Of a stretch of 64,000 bases of DNA, positions 45,543 to 57,336 are shown piece after piece (positions within the stretch are counted from its first letter, which is position 1; every line of letters begins with the position of its first letter). Below the pieces are notes generated by a model. That model was given only the letters and a program-made list of their open reading frames with translations. It was not told the origin of the DNA and did no database searches. Position numbers and translations under genes: made by a program. Origin of the DNA: Artemisia argyi (Eukaryota > Streptophyta > Magnoliopsida > Asterales > Asteraceae); assembly GCA_030686995.1 (NCBI GenBank), contig CM060695.1, forward strand, positions 101,832,871-101,896,870, in the 5' to 3' direction.

Positions 45543-48500
45543 TGTAACAATTCACAATTTCAGGTTAATTACTATTCCCGGAAAATTTACTATTCACTTT
45601 TATTATTCATTTTACTATTCATTTTTCCCAAAATTTTCCCGAAAGTTGATTTTTATTTGATATTCTCGAGTGATAAATCATTTCCATGGCAAATTAAATG
45701 TTTGACATTCGTCAGATCATTTTCGTGAAAGTTATTAAGGAATTACACGTTTTAGGGTAAAACGTCATTCAGAAATTCTACGCACAACGAAACTCGACCG
45801 CGTTAAGTGACCCCGCATCGGAAAAATGTTTGACACTCTCATGATTTATTTGAGAATAAATCATGACTGTGAAAAACATGACCAAAATAAACCTCGGCCG
45901 TGAAAAACTGGAATTTTCAGTTTTAAGCGTTTTTACTCAGCCGTAACCTTAGCCTATACCTGCACCGCGTTTCTAAGATGATTTAAGTTTTCAACTTATT
46001 AGAAAAAGTCAACATATTTTTCCCTCCTCCTTTGACCAAAATCATTCCTTGATTTTATAAGTCATTCCTTGATTTTTAGGCTTACGGTTTGATGTCTAAA
46101 AGACATTTAATACCAACCGACACTAGACTGAGCCCAGTCTAGACATTATAAGTCATTTTAAATCATTTTTATCCTATTAGAAAAGTAACATTTTACTTTT
46201 CTCAATTTTACGCAATATTCATACGTTTTACGTATTACGCGTTTTAGACCCGTGTTTCCAGTTTTAGCAGGGTTTTAGCACCCCAATGGAACCTACCACT
46301 CATTTTATATTTTATTATGGAGTATTTTGACATGTGTAACCATTCTTCCAAGTTTTGTATTTTTACGATACCCGGTTTTATGTTTCGTGGCTTAACCATT
46401 TACGGTTAGCATTCTACGGAGTCAAAACATACTAGATATCTTGGATAATATCTTCCAAACTCCAAACCTTCCTCCCCAAGCTTGGAAAACCGCCTCTAGG
46501 TGGGGGATTCACACTAGGTGGCTAAATCTTGTGCTAAGTTGCCTTGGATGTTTACATGTGTTATAGCTTCTTTGAGAAGCCATGACTAAGTCATCCATTG
46601 TAACCTCCTTAAACTCATATATAACCCCCTCCCCTCCTCTTTTTCCGTGGGATATCACACACACAAACACATCAACCTTAGCTAATTTACTCCAAGTCTC
46701 AAGCAAGATTCATGTACCATATCAATACCTAAAACCTAGTTAGGTCTTAATTCATCAAAACTACTTCCAATCTTTAGAACTTTGGTGATTTCTCTTGAGT
46801 TTGAATCTACTCAAGTCACCTCAACTTTCATCATCTCTCTTCCAAGATTACAAGAGTAGAAAGATTGCATGAAGTGAAGTGGGTTGAAGTTAAAGTCTAT
46901 CAAAGTCCTATCCTTACATGTTAACTTCCTTTCATCTTTGAAAGCCAAAAGTTGTAAGCCAAACCCTAACATGCTTCTTGTTAAATAATCATTTTCATGT
47001 TATTTACATATTATTCATGCTATATTATGTCTTGTATTCATGTCCATGATGTATAAAAATGAGCAAAACAAGTTATTGTATATGATTGTTAAGATAAGTT
47101 ATTAAAACAAGTAAACTAGTGACTTTCTTGGTAAGACCTGATCAAAATGGTAAAATTATGATATTGGATCATTACATATTGTAGTAGAGGACCTAACAAG
47201 GAAACCGTAGCAATTTGAACCACCTAAAACGAGTATACGAGTCAAAAGTTATGACCATTTGAAGTTACCAAAACTTTGTGGCAAAGCTGCCAAAACTTTC
47301 TGTTACAGAAACTTAAAACACGCAAAAAGAGGCATTTCTGGTCCGTTTCATGAAAAAGTTAAAGCACGAAAGTTGTCCGGAATCAGGTTTTCTTCAAAAG
47401 CACAGGAGCACGTCTCTAGAAAATCAATAACGAATGAGATATTTCTCAGTTTCTTAACAGCTATTTACATATATATAAGTCACTATATATTGGTTATGTT
47501 TTAAAAGGAACAAGAGGTCTTATGACCTATAATCAAGACCACAACCATGGCTAGAGCCAAGGTTGAGTCTCATGACCATTGGACAAGGACCAAAGGTCAT
47601 GGCAAGGCCATAACTAAATGACCATAGAAGCTTACTTAGGCGAAAACATGAAACAAGGAATTGGCGATAACTTGAATAAGCAATTTGGATCTACTTCACT
47701 TAAAAGAACCATGAGATAATACAAAGAAAAATGGTCATACAAGACTTATGAAACTTACCCCAATAACAATCTTCATGTAATAATAAACTTTCCTAAGTTT
47801 ATTCAAATATCGGACATGTAACTTTTCGGATCAAAACTTATATCTATATATTTTATCAACTACTACAATAGTAGGGAGCCTCATGTGAGGAGTTCATTAT
47901 GTAAGCCGTCGAGATAAGTTGTGGATTTACGAATTAAAGTGTCCTGGCTCCTCGAACGCTTACTAACATGACTTCTGAATTATGTTGGCCCGAACGGTAG
48001 TAAACGATATATCAAAACATACATGTTTCATGAATCTTTTCATTCAAAGACTTACATTATACATCATACCACATCATGGACTAAATTCAAGATATATATA
48101 TAGGCACTACTTCATATTCTTTACTCAAATCCTAAGTCGCAACATTCTATTATAGGTTGCTCGTAGAAACCTACACGATCCAACCATTACCTTCCTTACT
48201 TGCTATCTTACTTAAGGTGAGTTCATAGCCCCACTTTACATTACTTCAATGTTTTACAAACCCTTGGGGGTAATACATGCTATTTTTAACCGAGCACAAT
48301 GTTTTTAAATTGTGTGCTTGCCTGATTGTTTTATTATCACTAAGTACCTACCTTGCTAAACCGAGATCCCTTATTATGAAGCATTTAATCACTAGCAATA
48401 GTGAGCGCAAATATTGTGAATAGGCCTATTGGGATTGACGAATCCCATTTGTATTGACTAAGTTCAAACAAATGCACTAATATTTGAGATTTAGGTATGT

Positions 48501-48980
48501 TAGCAAAGTACCTACCCGGGATAAATCTGCCGATCGATATTGGTACACGTTAACGTTTTGGTGTCATAAGCTTAGTAATGATAATAACTGTTTTGTTTTC
48601 CAAACATTGGTGTGAGTCTATAGCTCACACTACCAACATATTATGTTCAAACATTAAACAAACTATATGAATATCACTCAACCTTTGTGTTGACCTCTCA
48701 AGCATGTATTTCAGGTTCATGACGATCAAGGATGGCACGAAAGGGCACGGATACTCAAGAGGGCTATAAATTTTATTATCATTCGAAAACTCACTTAATG
48801 TGATTTGTAAACATGGAACCAATTGGGACCTCATTTTGTAACCTCTGATATTTATATAATTTGAATGATAAATCTTTTTAATACGACTCGGTTAGAGATC
48901 GTTTTCTATTATTATGACTGTTGTGCCGTCGAGTAACACCCAAGTTGAATTCCGCTGCATCATGAATTGGGGGTGTTACA
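45543..48980 (+). repeat. G3 3' LTR (3,438 bp)
   Basis: TGTAACAATTC...GGGGGTGTTACA, highly similar to the 5' LTR along its full length with scattered substitutions and short indels (for example fewer ACTATTCA units at 45580-45630). Followed by TSD ATTAC. Confidence 0.92.
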
Positions 48981-50122
48981 ATTACTTTAAGTCTTTGCAT
49001 CAATACGGCACCCAAACCTTGGATTGATGCATCGCAATATACCACGAAATCCTCACTTCCTTCGGGTAATACTAATATCGGTGCTTCATAAAGCTTCTGC
49101 TTCAAAAACTGAAATGCCGATTCTTGCTCCTCTCCCCAGTCAAACTTCTTCTTCTTCTGTGTTCACTCAGTCAATGGCTTAGAAATCCTTGAAAATCCTT
49201 CAATAAATCTCTGATAGTATCCGGCAAGACCTAAAAATTGGCGTATCTCGGTAGGACTCGTAGGTGACGCCCAATTTTTAACAGCTTCGATCTTGGCAGG
49301 ATCAACATGAATACCCTTACTGTCGATAACATGCCCAAGAGATTGTACCTTCTCAATCCAAAAATCACACTTGGAGAATTTGGCGTATAATTTCTCTTCT
49401 CTAAGCAGTGTCAGTATAGACTTTAAGTGTTCTGCGTGCTCCTCCTTACTACGTGAATAAATAAGGATATCATCAATGAATACAATCACAAACTTATCCA
49501 AATAGGGTTTGCACACTCGGTCCATTAAGTCTATAAATATAGCCGGTGCATTTGTTAGACCGAATGGCATTACATGGAATTCGTAGTGGCCGTATCTCGT
49601 CCTGAAAGCCGTCTTAGGGATGTCTTCTTCCCTAACTCTCAGTTGGTGATATCCCGATCTCAAATCAATCTTCGAGTAGACACTCGATCCTTGTAGTTGA
49701 TCAAACAGATCGTCAATCCTTGGCAACGGATATCGATTCTTCACCGTAAGTTTGTTCAAATCGCGATAATCGATACACATCCTGAAGGTTCCATTCTTCT
49801 TCTTTACAAACAATATAGGTGCTCCCCATGGTGACGAACTTGGGCGAATAAATCCGTTATCTGACAATTCCTGCAATTGCTGAGATAGCTCCTTCATTTC
49901 CGACGGTGCTAGCCTATAGGGTGCTCGTGCTACTGGTGCTGCTCCTGGTACCAAGTCAATTTGAAATTCCACTTGATGAGTCGGTGGAAGGCCAGGAAAG
50001 TCCTCAGGAAATACTTCTGGAAAGTTCCCGACTACTGGCACATCCTCGAGTCGCTTCTCTTCTGACTTCTTCTCAGTGACTTGAGCCAAAAAGACTTGAC
50101 ATCCTCGTTCGATGTACTTCAC
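48981..50122 (-). pseudogene. G2 pol, 5' part: reverse transcriptase and start of RNase H
   Basis: The minus-strand frame begins within [20 protein letters not shown] (50122). RT motifs, in residue numbers from that Met: [13 protein letters not shown] (about 114-126), [13 protein letters not shown] with D153, [12 protein letters not shown] (185-196) and FIDDILIYS with the catalytic pair at 217-218. The connection domain continues through [20 protein letters not shown] to PLTE and a TGA stop at about 49160. The same frame then reads FDWGEEQESAFQFLKQKLYE and VVYCDASIQGLGAVLMQ, the RNase H start with its Asp. It breaks off at the G3 target site and resumes at 38649. Confidence 0.93.
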
Positions 50123-50604
50123 AACTTTGACGCAAGAAATGATGCTCAGAAGTGTTTTACTTCGCTCGCCGTGAACAATTAGGGTTTCATCATTCAGAGT
50201 GATGTGAATGACCTTCTCGTCACAAATGATTTTTAGCGCGGTTCTTGGATAGCCAATCCATTCCTATAACGACGTCAAAACTACCAAGTCTAATAGGCAT
50301 AAGGTCAATGACGAACGGTGTGTCTAGTAGGCGTAGGGTGAAACCTCGGAGTATAGTGTTAGTGCTCACTAGCTTTCCATCAGCTAGTTCAATCTCGTAT
50401 GTGGTGTCTAGTTTGGTCGGTGTAATATTAAGTAGGGGTGCAGAGAAATAGATACGAAACTTTGATCGGCTCCGGAATCAAATAAAACTTTAACGAGGTG
50501 GTTCTTTAAAGAGAACGTACCCGTGACTACGTTCAGATCTTGTTGGAAATTTCCATCTCCCAGCACGTATGCTCTCCCACGTGCATTTTATCCTTGTTTG
50601 GGCA
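50123..50604 (-). pseudogene. G2 protease relic
   Basis: Between gag and RT the minus strand reads NHLVKVLFDSGADQSFVS-type sequence near 50460-50520, including the retropepsin Asp-Ser-Gly. DLVVLTSL and [20 protein letters not shown] follow near 50190-50290, the usual end of the protease and linker. Frameshifts and stops separate the pieces. Confidence 0.7.
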
Positions 50605-51687
50605 CTAACGCCTGTAGTGTCCTTTCTCTCTACAAGCATGGCACACTACAGCCACAGGTTGCAAGTTAGCTCCTGTAGCCTTGCAATCTTGTGTCTTATG
50701 TCCAGTCCTTGAACATTTCCCACACTTAGCATAGCAGAGTCCAGTGTGATGCATCTTACACTTGTCGCAGAATAGGGAAGGTCCAGCATACCTAACATTC
50801 TGAATTGGTGCAGCGAAATAAGCTCTGACAGCTTCCTGTCGTTGGTTCTGTTGATTGTGGTGGGTGTTTCTGTGATGGTGGTAGTTATGGTTGGAGTTAC
50901 GGTTGTTGTTGTTGTTGCTGTTGTTGTTTGTCTTTCGATCATCAAACTTCCTTTTGTGATCGTTGTTTCCCTGAGCAGAGTTACGCTTAATCTCCCGGTC
51001 TAGCAGTCTTTGGGCAATAGTCATTGCTTCTTCCAAAGATTGAGGCTTTGACGAGGTGACGTTTCCCTCAATGCTCCTGGGTAGTCCCTCAATATACTTT
51101 TCCAACAACTTTTCCAAATCGGGAACCTTTGAAGGGCAAAGTGTGGCAAGCTCCTGAAATCTCCTATCATAAGCCCTGAGATCATTTCCTTTCATGACCA
51201 ACGTGTGAAACTCATCTTCTAGTTTCTTGATCTGTCCTCTAGGGCAGAACTTCTTCAACATCTTTTCCTTAAACTCAGCCCAGGTGATCTGATAGGCTTC
51301 CTCCAAACCTATCTTTTGAGCAGTTGCGTTCCACCAAGACAACGCGTCTTCCAACAATGTTCCAGTAGCAAACGAGACTCTGCTTTCAGCGGCACAACCG
51401 CTCCTCACAAACACAGTGTCAGTTCGCTCAAACCATCGAGCAAACTCTGTAACTCCTTCAGTACCTTTGAAGTGGGATGGTTTACAAGCTATGAAGTCCT
51501 TATAGGTACACTTCCGAGTCGCAGAGGACTCGCTTTCTGCAGTAAGTCGGTTGTTGCTACTTGATCGCGCCATTGCAGCAGCCTGCTCCTCCAGAGCTGC
51601 AGCAACGCTGTCGGCAACCAATTTCTTTATAGTAGCTTGAGTCATAGCAGGTGATGCGGCAGTAGTCGTGGTTTTCCTAGGGGCCAT
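50605..51687 (-). CDS. gag: G2 Gag (capsid and nucleocapsid)
   Basis: The start is the ATG at 51687 (MAPRKTTTTAASPAMTQATI), the usual opening of Tekay-type Gag. The open frame extends 43 codons upstream without resemblance. The capsid part (Retrotrans_gag) reads HFKGTEGVTEFARWFERTD, LLEDALSWWNATAQ, EEAYQITWAEFKEKMLKKF and YDRRFQELATLCPSKVPDLE. A basic Asn/His-rich linker follows (KFDDRKTNNNSNNNNNRN). The nucleocapsid has a knuckle CGKCSRTGHKTQDC (CX2CX4HX4C) and a second one, CHACREKGHYRR, whose last Cys lies just after a TAG at 50605, where the family has Gln. About 360 codons are intact, and the stop separates Gag from protease. Confidence 0.9.
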   Translation of the reverse strand: MAPRKTTTTAASPAMTQATIKKLVADSVAAALEEQAAAMARSSSNNRLTAESESSATRKCTYKDFIACKPSHFKGTEGVTEFARWFERTDTVFVRSGCAAESRVSFATGTLLEDALSWWNATAQKIGLEEAYQITWAEFKEKMLKKFCPRGQIKKLEDEFHTLVMKGNDLRAYDRRFQELATLCPSKVPDLEKLLEKYIEGLPRSIEGNVTSSKPQSLEEAMTIAQRLLDREIKRNSAQGNNDHKRKFDDRKTNNNSNNNNNRNSNHNYHHHRNTHHNQQNQRQEAVRAYFAAPIQNVRYAGPSLFCDKCKMHHTGLCYAKCGKCSRTGHKTQDCKATGANLQPVAVVCHACREKGHYRR

Positions 51688-52100
51688 GATTCTATAAAAT
51701 CGCAAGTGTATAAGTAAAAATCCCAAAGATCGATCAATAACAAGAGAAATAGCATAACCAAGCTCATAATAGTCGAGATCAACACAAAATATATCACAAC
51801 CACACCATGAATACATACATCAACATAAACCATATCATTCATAAATAATCATCACGACATGTAACAACACACATGGAAATTATAATGAATCTCATTATGG
51901 GAGCATAATATAAGATCAGACAACTAGAACATCATAAATCAATATCAATACAGTACAATCATAACCAACATAAAGTTTTAATAATTTGAATTCATTATTA
52001 CAAAATAATAAGATACAACATTATTAATGCCACAGGCGGCAAGTTAATATGTCTCTGAATGTAATGATACGTCATAGATCGATGAAGGTCCAGGTGCGCC
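51688..52100 (-). other. G2 spacer between ORF0 and gag
   Basis: A ~410-nt A/T-rich non-coding stretch. No start codon, splice signal or protein similarity stands out by eye. Confidence 0.5.
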
Positions 52101-53567
52101 TCATGATCTCCCCTCTAGCTCTCTGATGATTCTGATCATCTCCAACATCTCTAAATCTCTGGATCTCTCTCGGGCCTGAATCTCCTCAATCGTGGCTGAC
52201 AGAGTGTGGATGGTAGCACTAGATGCGGCCAACTCCTGAGTCTGATGCTCCAGCATCTGCTGCGTGATGATTGCTATCTCTCTCAAATCCTCCATCTCAT
52301 GCCTCTGAACATCTAGTCGATGACCGAACTCAGTGATAGTATCCTGTGCCTCCTCGATTTCGGTCCCCATCATCTCAAATACAGTCTCTAAAGCTATCCT
52401 ATGCACTACGAGGTTTTCGACCTCCTCCTGCATAATCTCAATCCTCTCCAAGGATATATCTTCAATAATGCTCAACAGCTCATCAAGACGATCCTCGTGT
52501 CTAACCAACCTAGTAGCCAATAGAGGGATAGTATGATGTATCGGCTCCCCAGTAACTGGTAACACCGCTGAAGAGCCCTCTCCAAGCTCAACATCCCTAG
52601 GTGATCCCTCAATAAACCTCCATCGATGAATGCACTCCAACAAGAACGACCATCGGCGGGCATCAACCAATCTATGAATGCCGGGTGAGGTAGGGGTCTC
52701 AGTAGGAACAGATGATGGTGATGGAATAGGTGATGAAGTAGGTGATAGTGTCGGCACAGTAGTAGTCTGAGAGTAGAAAACCATAGGTGGTGGCATGGGT
52801 GGCAAAACCTCAGAAGAGTGGGGTGCGGTGTAAGTAGGTAGCATGTAAGGATGTGGCTCAGGTAGGGGTGATACAGGTGATGATGACGGAGATGGTGAAG
52901 GTGCGGGTGATGCCACAGGTGTCAGCTCAGGCATAGAAACAGGTGGGAGTACAAGTGTGGGTGATGGTACAGATGTAGGTACTGGTGGTGTAACAGTAGA
53001 AGCAGGCAAAATACAGACTCGTTTCCGAGCCGTGCATTTGCGGGTAAAGCTATCATCATGGTATCGAAACAACTCTCCAAAAGGCTCAGGCTCAAAGGGC
53101 TCAAGGGTCCTCACTCGCTTGCATCGATGAGTCGGTGCAGGTGGGGATGATGGTGGGATAGAAGCAGCAATGTCAGAAGTATCAGAGTCAGAAGACTCGT
53201 CATCAGCATTTGAACCGGTGTGGTGACTAGCAGGTGGTGTAGGACGGTCATCAGCCGCAAGAAACTGCTGAGACATGAGATACTGATCATATAGGTACTG
53301 ATCCTGTGTCATAGGTCCACAGACAGGACGAAAAAGAGGCTGTATAGCAAAAGAATCAATGGGTGTAGAAGCAACCTCACCCTCCTCGAAGGGCTCAGTC
53401 TCTGCAGATGGGTCCCTAGATGGAACAGGAGATGGAATGACAGGTGATACAGGTAGGGTGGCATGGTCAGAATCATGGGTGTCTCGGGTGTCGTGGGTGT
53501 CATAGTTAGATAGGTCAATGGTAGGATAGGGGGATGATGCCGGCATGACGTCGTCGCTGTCAGACAA
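52101..53567 (-). CDS. G2 ORF0: proline-rich, coiled-coil protein upstream of gag, unknown function
   Basis: An intact frame of 488 codons lies between the PBS and gag in the same orientation. It starts MSDSDDVMPASSPYPTIDLS. Residues 1-130 are acidic/Ser-rich; 130-180 include a basic RCKRVRTLEPFEPEPFGE block, and ARKRVCILP could be a nuclear signal. Residues 190-300 are a Pro/Ser/Thr-rich region (SPAPSPSPSSSPVSPLPEP). Residues 350-488 are a long heptad-rich helix (DRLDELLSIIEDISLERIEI, HQTQELAASSATIHTLSATI, RDLEMLEMIRIIRELEGRS) predicted to form a coiled coil. It is intact although the G2 pol is broken. Relics of similar layout stand in G0, G1 and perhaps G3. I know no function for it. Confidence 0.75.
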   Translation of the reverse strand: MSDSDDVMPASSPYPTIDLSNYDTHDTRDTHDSDHATLPVSPVIPSPVPSRDPSAETEPFEEGEVASTPIDSFAIQPLFRPVCGPMTQDQYLYDQYLMSQQFLAADDRPTPPASHHTGSNADDESSDSDTSDIAASIPPSSPPAPTHRCKRVRTLEPFEPEPFGELFRYHDDSFTRKCTARKRVCILPASTVTPPVPTSVPSPTLVLPPVSMPELTPVASPAPSPSPSSSPVSPLPEPHPYMLPTYTAPHSSEVLPPMPPPMVFYSQTTTVPTLSPTSSPIPSPSSVPTETPTSPGIHRLVDARRWSFLLECIHRWRFIEGSPRDVELGEGSSAVLPVTGEPIHHTIPLLATRLVRHEDRLDELLSIIEDISLERIEIMQEEVENLVVHRIALETVFEMMGTEIEEAQDTITEFGHRLDVQRHEMEDLREIAIITQQMLEHQTQELAASSATIHTLSATIEEIQARERSRDLEMLEMIRIIRELEGRS

Positions 53568-53841
53568 TATAACAACCGGGGCAACATGGTACTATAATAT
53601 CCCAAAATAGTAGTAATATAAGTCATTTAGTCTACATAATGCTACATGCACAGTGATCGTGGTGTCATAGTGAACTAAGTGCAATGGGTGCTAAAAATCA
53701 AACCTTAAAACATGACGTTGGCAAGCGCTGGCACGGAGGGCACTTCGGTGATAAATAGTTTGTTTAAAAATCCGGTGTGGTTATAGTACAATGTTTTGAA
53801 AAATCACTTGGTTCTCTATAACCATGGCTATGATGCCAATC
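53568..53841 (-). promoter_or_regulatory. G2 leader and primer-binding site
   Basis: On the minus strand the PBS GATTGGCATCATAGCC (about 53826-53841) directly follows the LTR end, with the same two-base variant as in G1. The next 250 nt up to the ORF0 ATG are non-coding. They include GGCACGGAGGGCAC (53722-53735), an inverted relative of a motif in the adjoining LTR (54083-54106). Confidence 0.7.
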
Positions 53842-54737
53842 TGTAACACCCCGAAAATTTGATAAGCAGCGAAAGTCTAATCGGGGTCATTACAGTTTAG
53901 TACACAGTCGTACTCATAGAAAACAATTCAAAAGATAGTCAATATCATTCCATGAAAAACTCAAGTAGTCAGTGTTACAAACATTTTCCCAGAAGTTAAT
54001 TGTTTCGCAAAAGAAGTGATGAGTTTGAAAAGAATGATATAATTATTGAAATAAAAGGGAGGTCCTGTGTGCCCTTTTGCCAGCTCCGTGCCACCATGCC
54101 TGCTAGTTTCCTGAGATAAACATGCTTAAAAAGTCAACACCACAGTTGAGTGAATCCATAGTAGTTTAAATAGTAATAGTGTGAACACAAGTCAAGCATT
54201 TGAAATAAACAAGCCAAGATAGATAGGTCTTGACTAAACTGGTGTAATATTGCTCCTAAGCCTTACGAAACGCAAGCCTTAACATCTTATCGAAATATCA
54301 TAAAGATAAAAATCACCTACACCACGAGGGGTGTAGATAACAAAGGGGCCCTTGGTGACTAGAAATGTGCCAAATCTCCATGGTACCTCGAATATAGCAC
54401 ACCTCCGGCCAAATAATCACTTTGACAGAGATGGGCTGCCGTTCCAATAGATCTATCAACTATATTCGCGCTCACTCACAAGTGATTAAGGTTTGTAATA
54501 TGAGGGACTTGTAGCACGGGTGTCAACTTGGGCAATATCAGATAGTAACAACATACAGAAAAATACTTGTGTTCGATTTATAGCATGTATCTCCCCACGG
54601 GGTTTAAAAACAATTAAAAATGTGGGACCATGAACTCACCTGACAGGTGTGTAAATCACAAAGGTGCTCAAAAGTGACGGTGTACTGCGATGACTAGCAA
54701 TGAAATTCCTCTGACTTGCAACCTATATATATATATA

Positions 54738-54775
54738 CTAGCAGGGTACCCGCGCGATGCGGCGGCGGGTATCCT
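54738..54775 (-). mobile_element. Helitron 3' terminus (non-autonomous, left edge only)
   Basis: On the minus strand the sequence ends with a GC-rich hairpin (ACCCGC...GCGGGT, stems at 54748-54753 and 54765-54770), about seven bases, and then CTAG followed by T. This is the CTRR-T end with subterminal palindrome that defines Helitron 3' ends. The flanking DNA is TATATATA, a typical Helitron target. The 5' end (TC) should lie to the right but I could not place it; the element may extend for 1-2 kb. Confidence 0.6.
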
Positions 54776-54869
54776 ATGACTATATTTTCTGGTAATGTGA
54801 TGTTATGAGGCCATATTTTTTTTAACGATTAATTTACAAATAACAATAATTTTAGAAATAACAATAATT

Positions 54870-55060
54870 TTAGAATTGGATCAGTTTGGAAAACCCCTTG
54901 CATCTTAACCTAGAGGTCAATGATTCGATCCTCACTCCCTACAAAAGGCCGGAGGTCCTTTTCAATCTTAGATAGAACTGGAAGCAGCCTCTCTACCTTA
55001 GGTAGGGGTAGGCATAGTAAGGCGACCGACATTTATATTTTTATTTTTATTTCAAAAAAA
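54870..55060 (+). repeat. SINE-like sequence
   Basis: GGTCAATGATTCGATCCTCA resembles a tRNA B box (GATTCGATCC) with an A-box-like GGATCAGTTTGG about 40 nt before it. The body has GGCCGGAGGTCC and GCAGCCTCTCTACCTTAGGT words typical of plant Au-like SINEs, and a T-rich simple tail. TSDs were not identified. It sits inside the putative Helitron. Confidence 0.45.
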
Positions 55061-56569
55061 TCATCTCTTTTACACTATGTATATCCCCCACATTTTCATT
55101 TTTAATATACACTATTCACATGAACCAAATATTAAAATTAGCCCAAAAACAACTATACCTTACAAATAATATACAGCTCAATTAGTAATTAGTCTAAAAC
55201 TATTTTCAGCCTAAACAAACTTTGATCATCAATATCTATAAGGCCCATGATAAAACTACCAAACAATTTGTGATATCATTTAGCTAGCACAATTAACAAC
55301 CAAACTGTTATATAACCCAAATGTTAGGGCTTATAAATACATTTACAAAACCTAAATTACCTCATTTCTACCCTAATTTCTCTCACAAAAATACACAGCC
55401 ATGATTTGCAGCCACACAAACATCACGTACTCTTCCTTTCTTTCTTATCTTCATAACCGAACATAACCAAAATCTATGTTTGCAAGAAAATCAGACCCTT
55501 TTCTTGAATATCAAACGAAAACTCTCTCTAAGGTTTATGTTGTGTTGACCATGATGGTGGTTTTGAGATGTGGTTAGAATTGAGGTAGATGTAGATGTTG
55601 GGTTTTATTGTTACTGTATACTTTCTGTTCGTTGACCATAGATGGAATAAGTTTGATGTTTGTTTTGGCTTGATTGATGATTGTTCTTTTCTTCTTTCGT
55701 TTCATCTTCGTTTTTATTTTGATATGTAACGGTACATTTTTTTCCTTCTTTTATGGAATGCATTAATCAGTCGAGGGGGGTGACTGGTTTGTGAATTTTG
55801 GAGACGTCCGACCTTCATCGATCTTGTGGTTGCAGTGGCGGCGACTCGGTCAGCGCAGGGGCGACCGGTCCGGTCGACCGACCAGTGTTCCTAGCGTAAT
55901 GGCTTTATTTTTAAGTACTTGGCTTAGTAGCTTAATTAGCTTGTACAGTATGGTTAAATGATTGTATATTTTGGTGAATGAGTGAATTAATTATTGTATT
56001 AATTATATGTGTTGAATAGATTGTTGACCTTAAAATCATTGTGCTTTACATACTTGTGCTTGTATTTTATGACTTGTATTTACTTAAAAGCTATTGTACA
56101 TTGTGCTTAAATGGTTGTAATTTTTGGTGAAGGGGTGTTTTTAATAGCATTAATATTGTTTGGTAGAATTTTAGTCTTAAAATGACACCATGTTGTTTTT
56201 TGTTGTACAATATGCTTAGTTTGTTGTAATTCTAAAAATTTGGTGCATTAAAGTGTTGTAAATCATGCATTATTTTTTGTAAATCTGAAAATTTTGGAGA
56301 GAGAGTGCTTAATGTATTATATGTAGTATAGATATTGTCATCGGTGTCTTAGATTCGATTCGTAAATGACATGTGATATGTCTCGTGTACGGTGATATCC
56401 ATTCGGGTGTCTTAATATATTCCAAAATAACTTTACATAGTTATTTGTAACGTTGATACGAACCGTTGTTCAATAAATGTTAATTTATTCGTGATAATAA
56501 CAACTTTAATAAAAATATTTATAATTAGATATTTTTAGTAAAAATACATATTTATTTTAAAACTACAAA

Positions 56570-56570
<1 letters not shown>
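55061..56570. other. Sequence within or beside the Helitron, no gene recognised
   Basis: A/T-rich DNA with no supported frame. Around 55850-55890 a GC-rich dyad cluster GACCGGTCCGGTCGACCGAC stands out. Repeated TTGTA/TTGTACA words occur at 55930-56240. This may be Helitron cargo, but no protein similarity was seen. Confidence 0.4.

Positions 56571-56663
<93 letters not shown>
56571..56663. repeat. (TA)n microsatellite
   Basis: TA run of 93 bp inside the G2 5' LTR. Confidence 0.98.
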
Positions 56664-56666
<3 letters not shown>

Positions 56667-57245
56667 AAATTTAATTATATAAAATATTTAATTAATAAAG
56701 TATCTTTGTCAAAATTGACCTTTAACTTTAATAAAGTTACTATTTTTACCACTTGGTCAAAAAAACATTTACATTTTAGTCCTTGTTAGCACTTTTAACA
56801 CTTTACACCTCCATCTTTAGAAAAATACAGTTTCTACCCTCAAGTTTTAATAGAATCGACTGTGTTATATTTTAGTCCGAAATTTTGGTGGTTTTGTCAC
56901 TTTTAGTCCCTTAACGCAAGGTTTTGCAAAAATAGTCCTTCATTAAGTTTTCGAGAAACAAACTTTTTGGTACAATAAAAGTAGTAGTTACAACTTATAA
57001 AAATCCTTAAAAATCAGTTTTGAAAGTCTTATGTGTCTCGCTATTTTTCAAGTTTTTAAACTGAAAATCTCTTTTGAAAACTATATGGGCTCGTTAGCCC
57101 AACTTAGGCCCAAGTGGCATTTTATTTGTATAAAAAGGGTGCTCGACTAGGATTCGGTTTAGGCTTAGTTTATGTAGCATTAGATCGAGTATGTTTTGCA
57201 TGTGTCGTTGGTTTGGTTAAGCGTGAGTCAAAGAATTAGGACATC

Positions 57246-57248
<3 letters not shown>

Positions 57249-57333
<85 letters not shown>
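57249..57333. repeat. (AT)n microsatellite
   Basis: AT run of about 85 bp inside the G2 5' LTR. Confidence 0.98.

Positions 57334-57336
<3 letters not shown>

Larger units (their letters stand above)
38650..48980 (+). mobile_element. G3: internally deleted chromovirus carrying a host gene fragment (10,331 bp)
   Basis: Plus-strand element with LTRs at 38650-42114 (3,465 bp) and 45543-48980 (3,438 bp), TSD ATTAC, PBS GATTGGTACCAGA and PPT TGGGGTGGAGAC. The 3.4-kb interior holds an ORF0-like frame (42395-42909), then a captured piece of an LRR receptor kinase gene (about 43200-43700), and then only the integrase and chromodomain-like end of pol (44057-45508). Gag, protease, RT and RNase H are missing. 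The integrase has lost its catalytic Glu. It is nested in the RNase H of G2. Confidence 0.92.
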
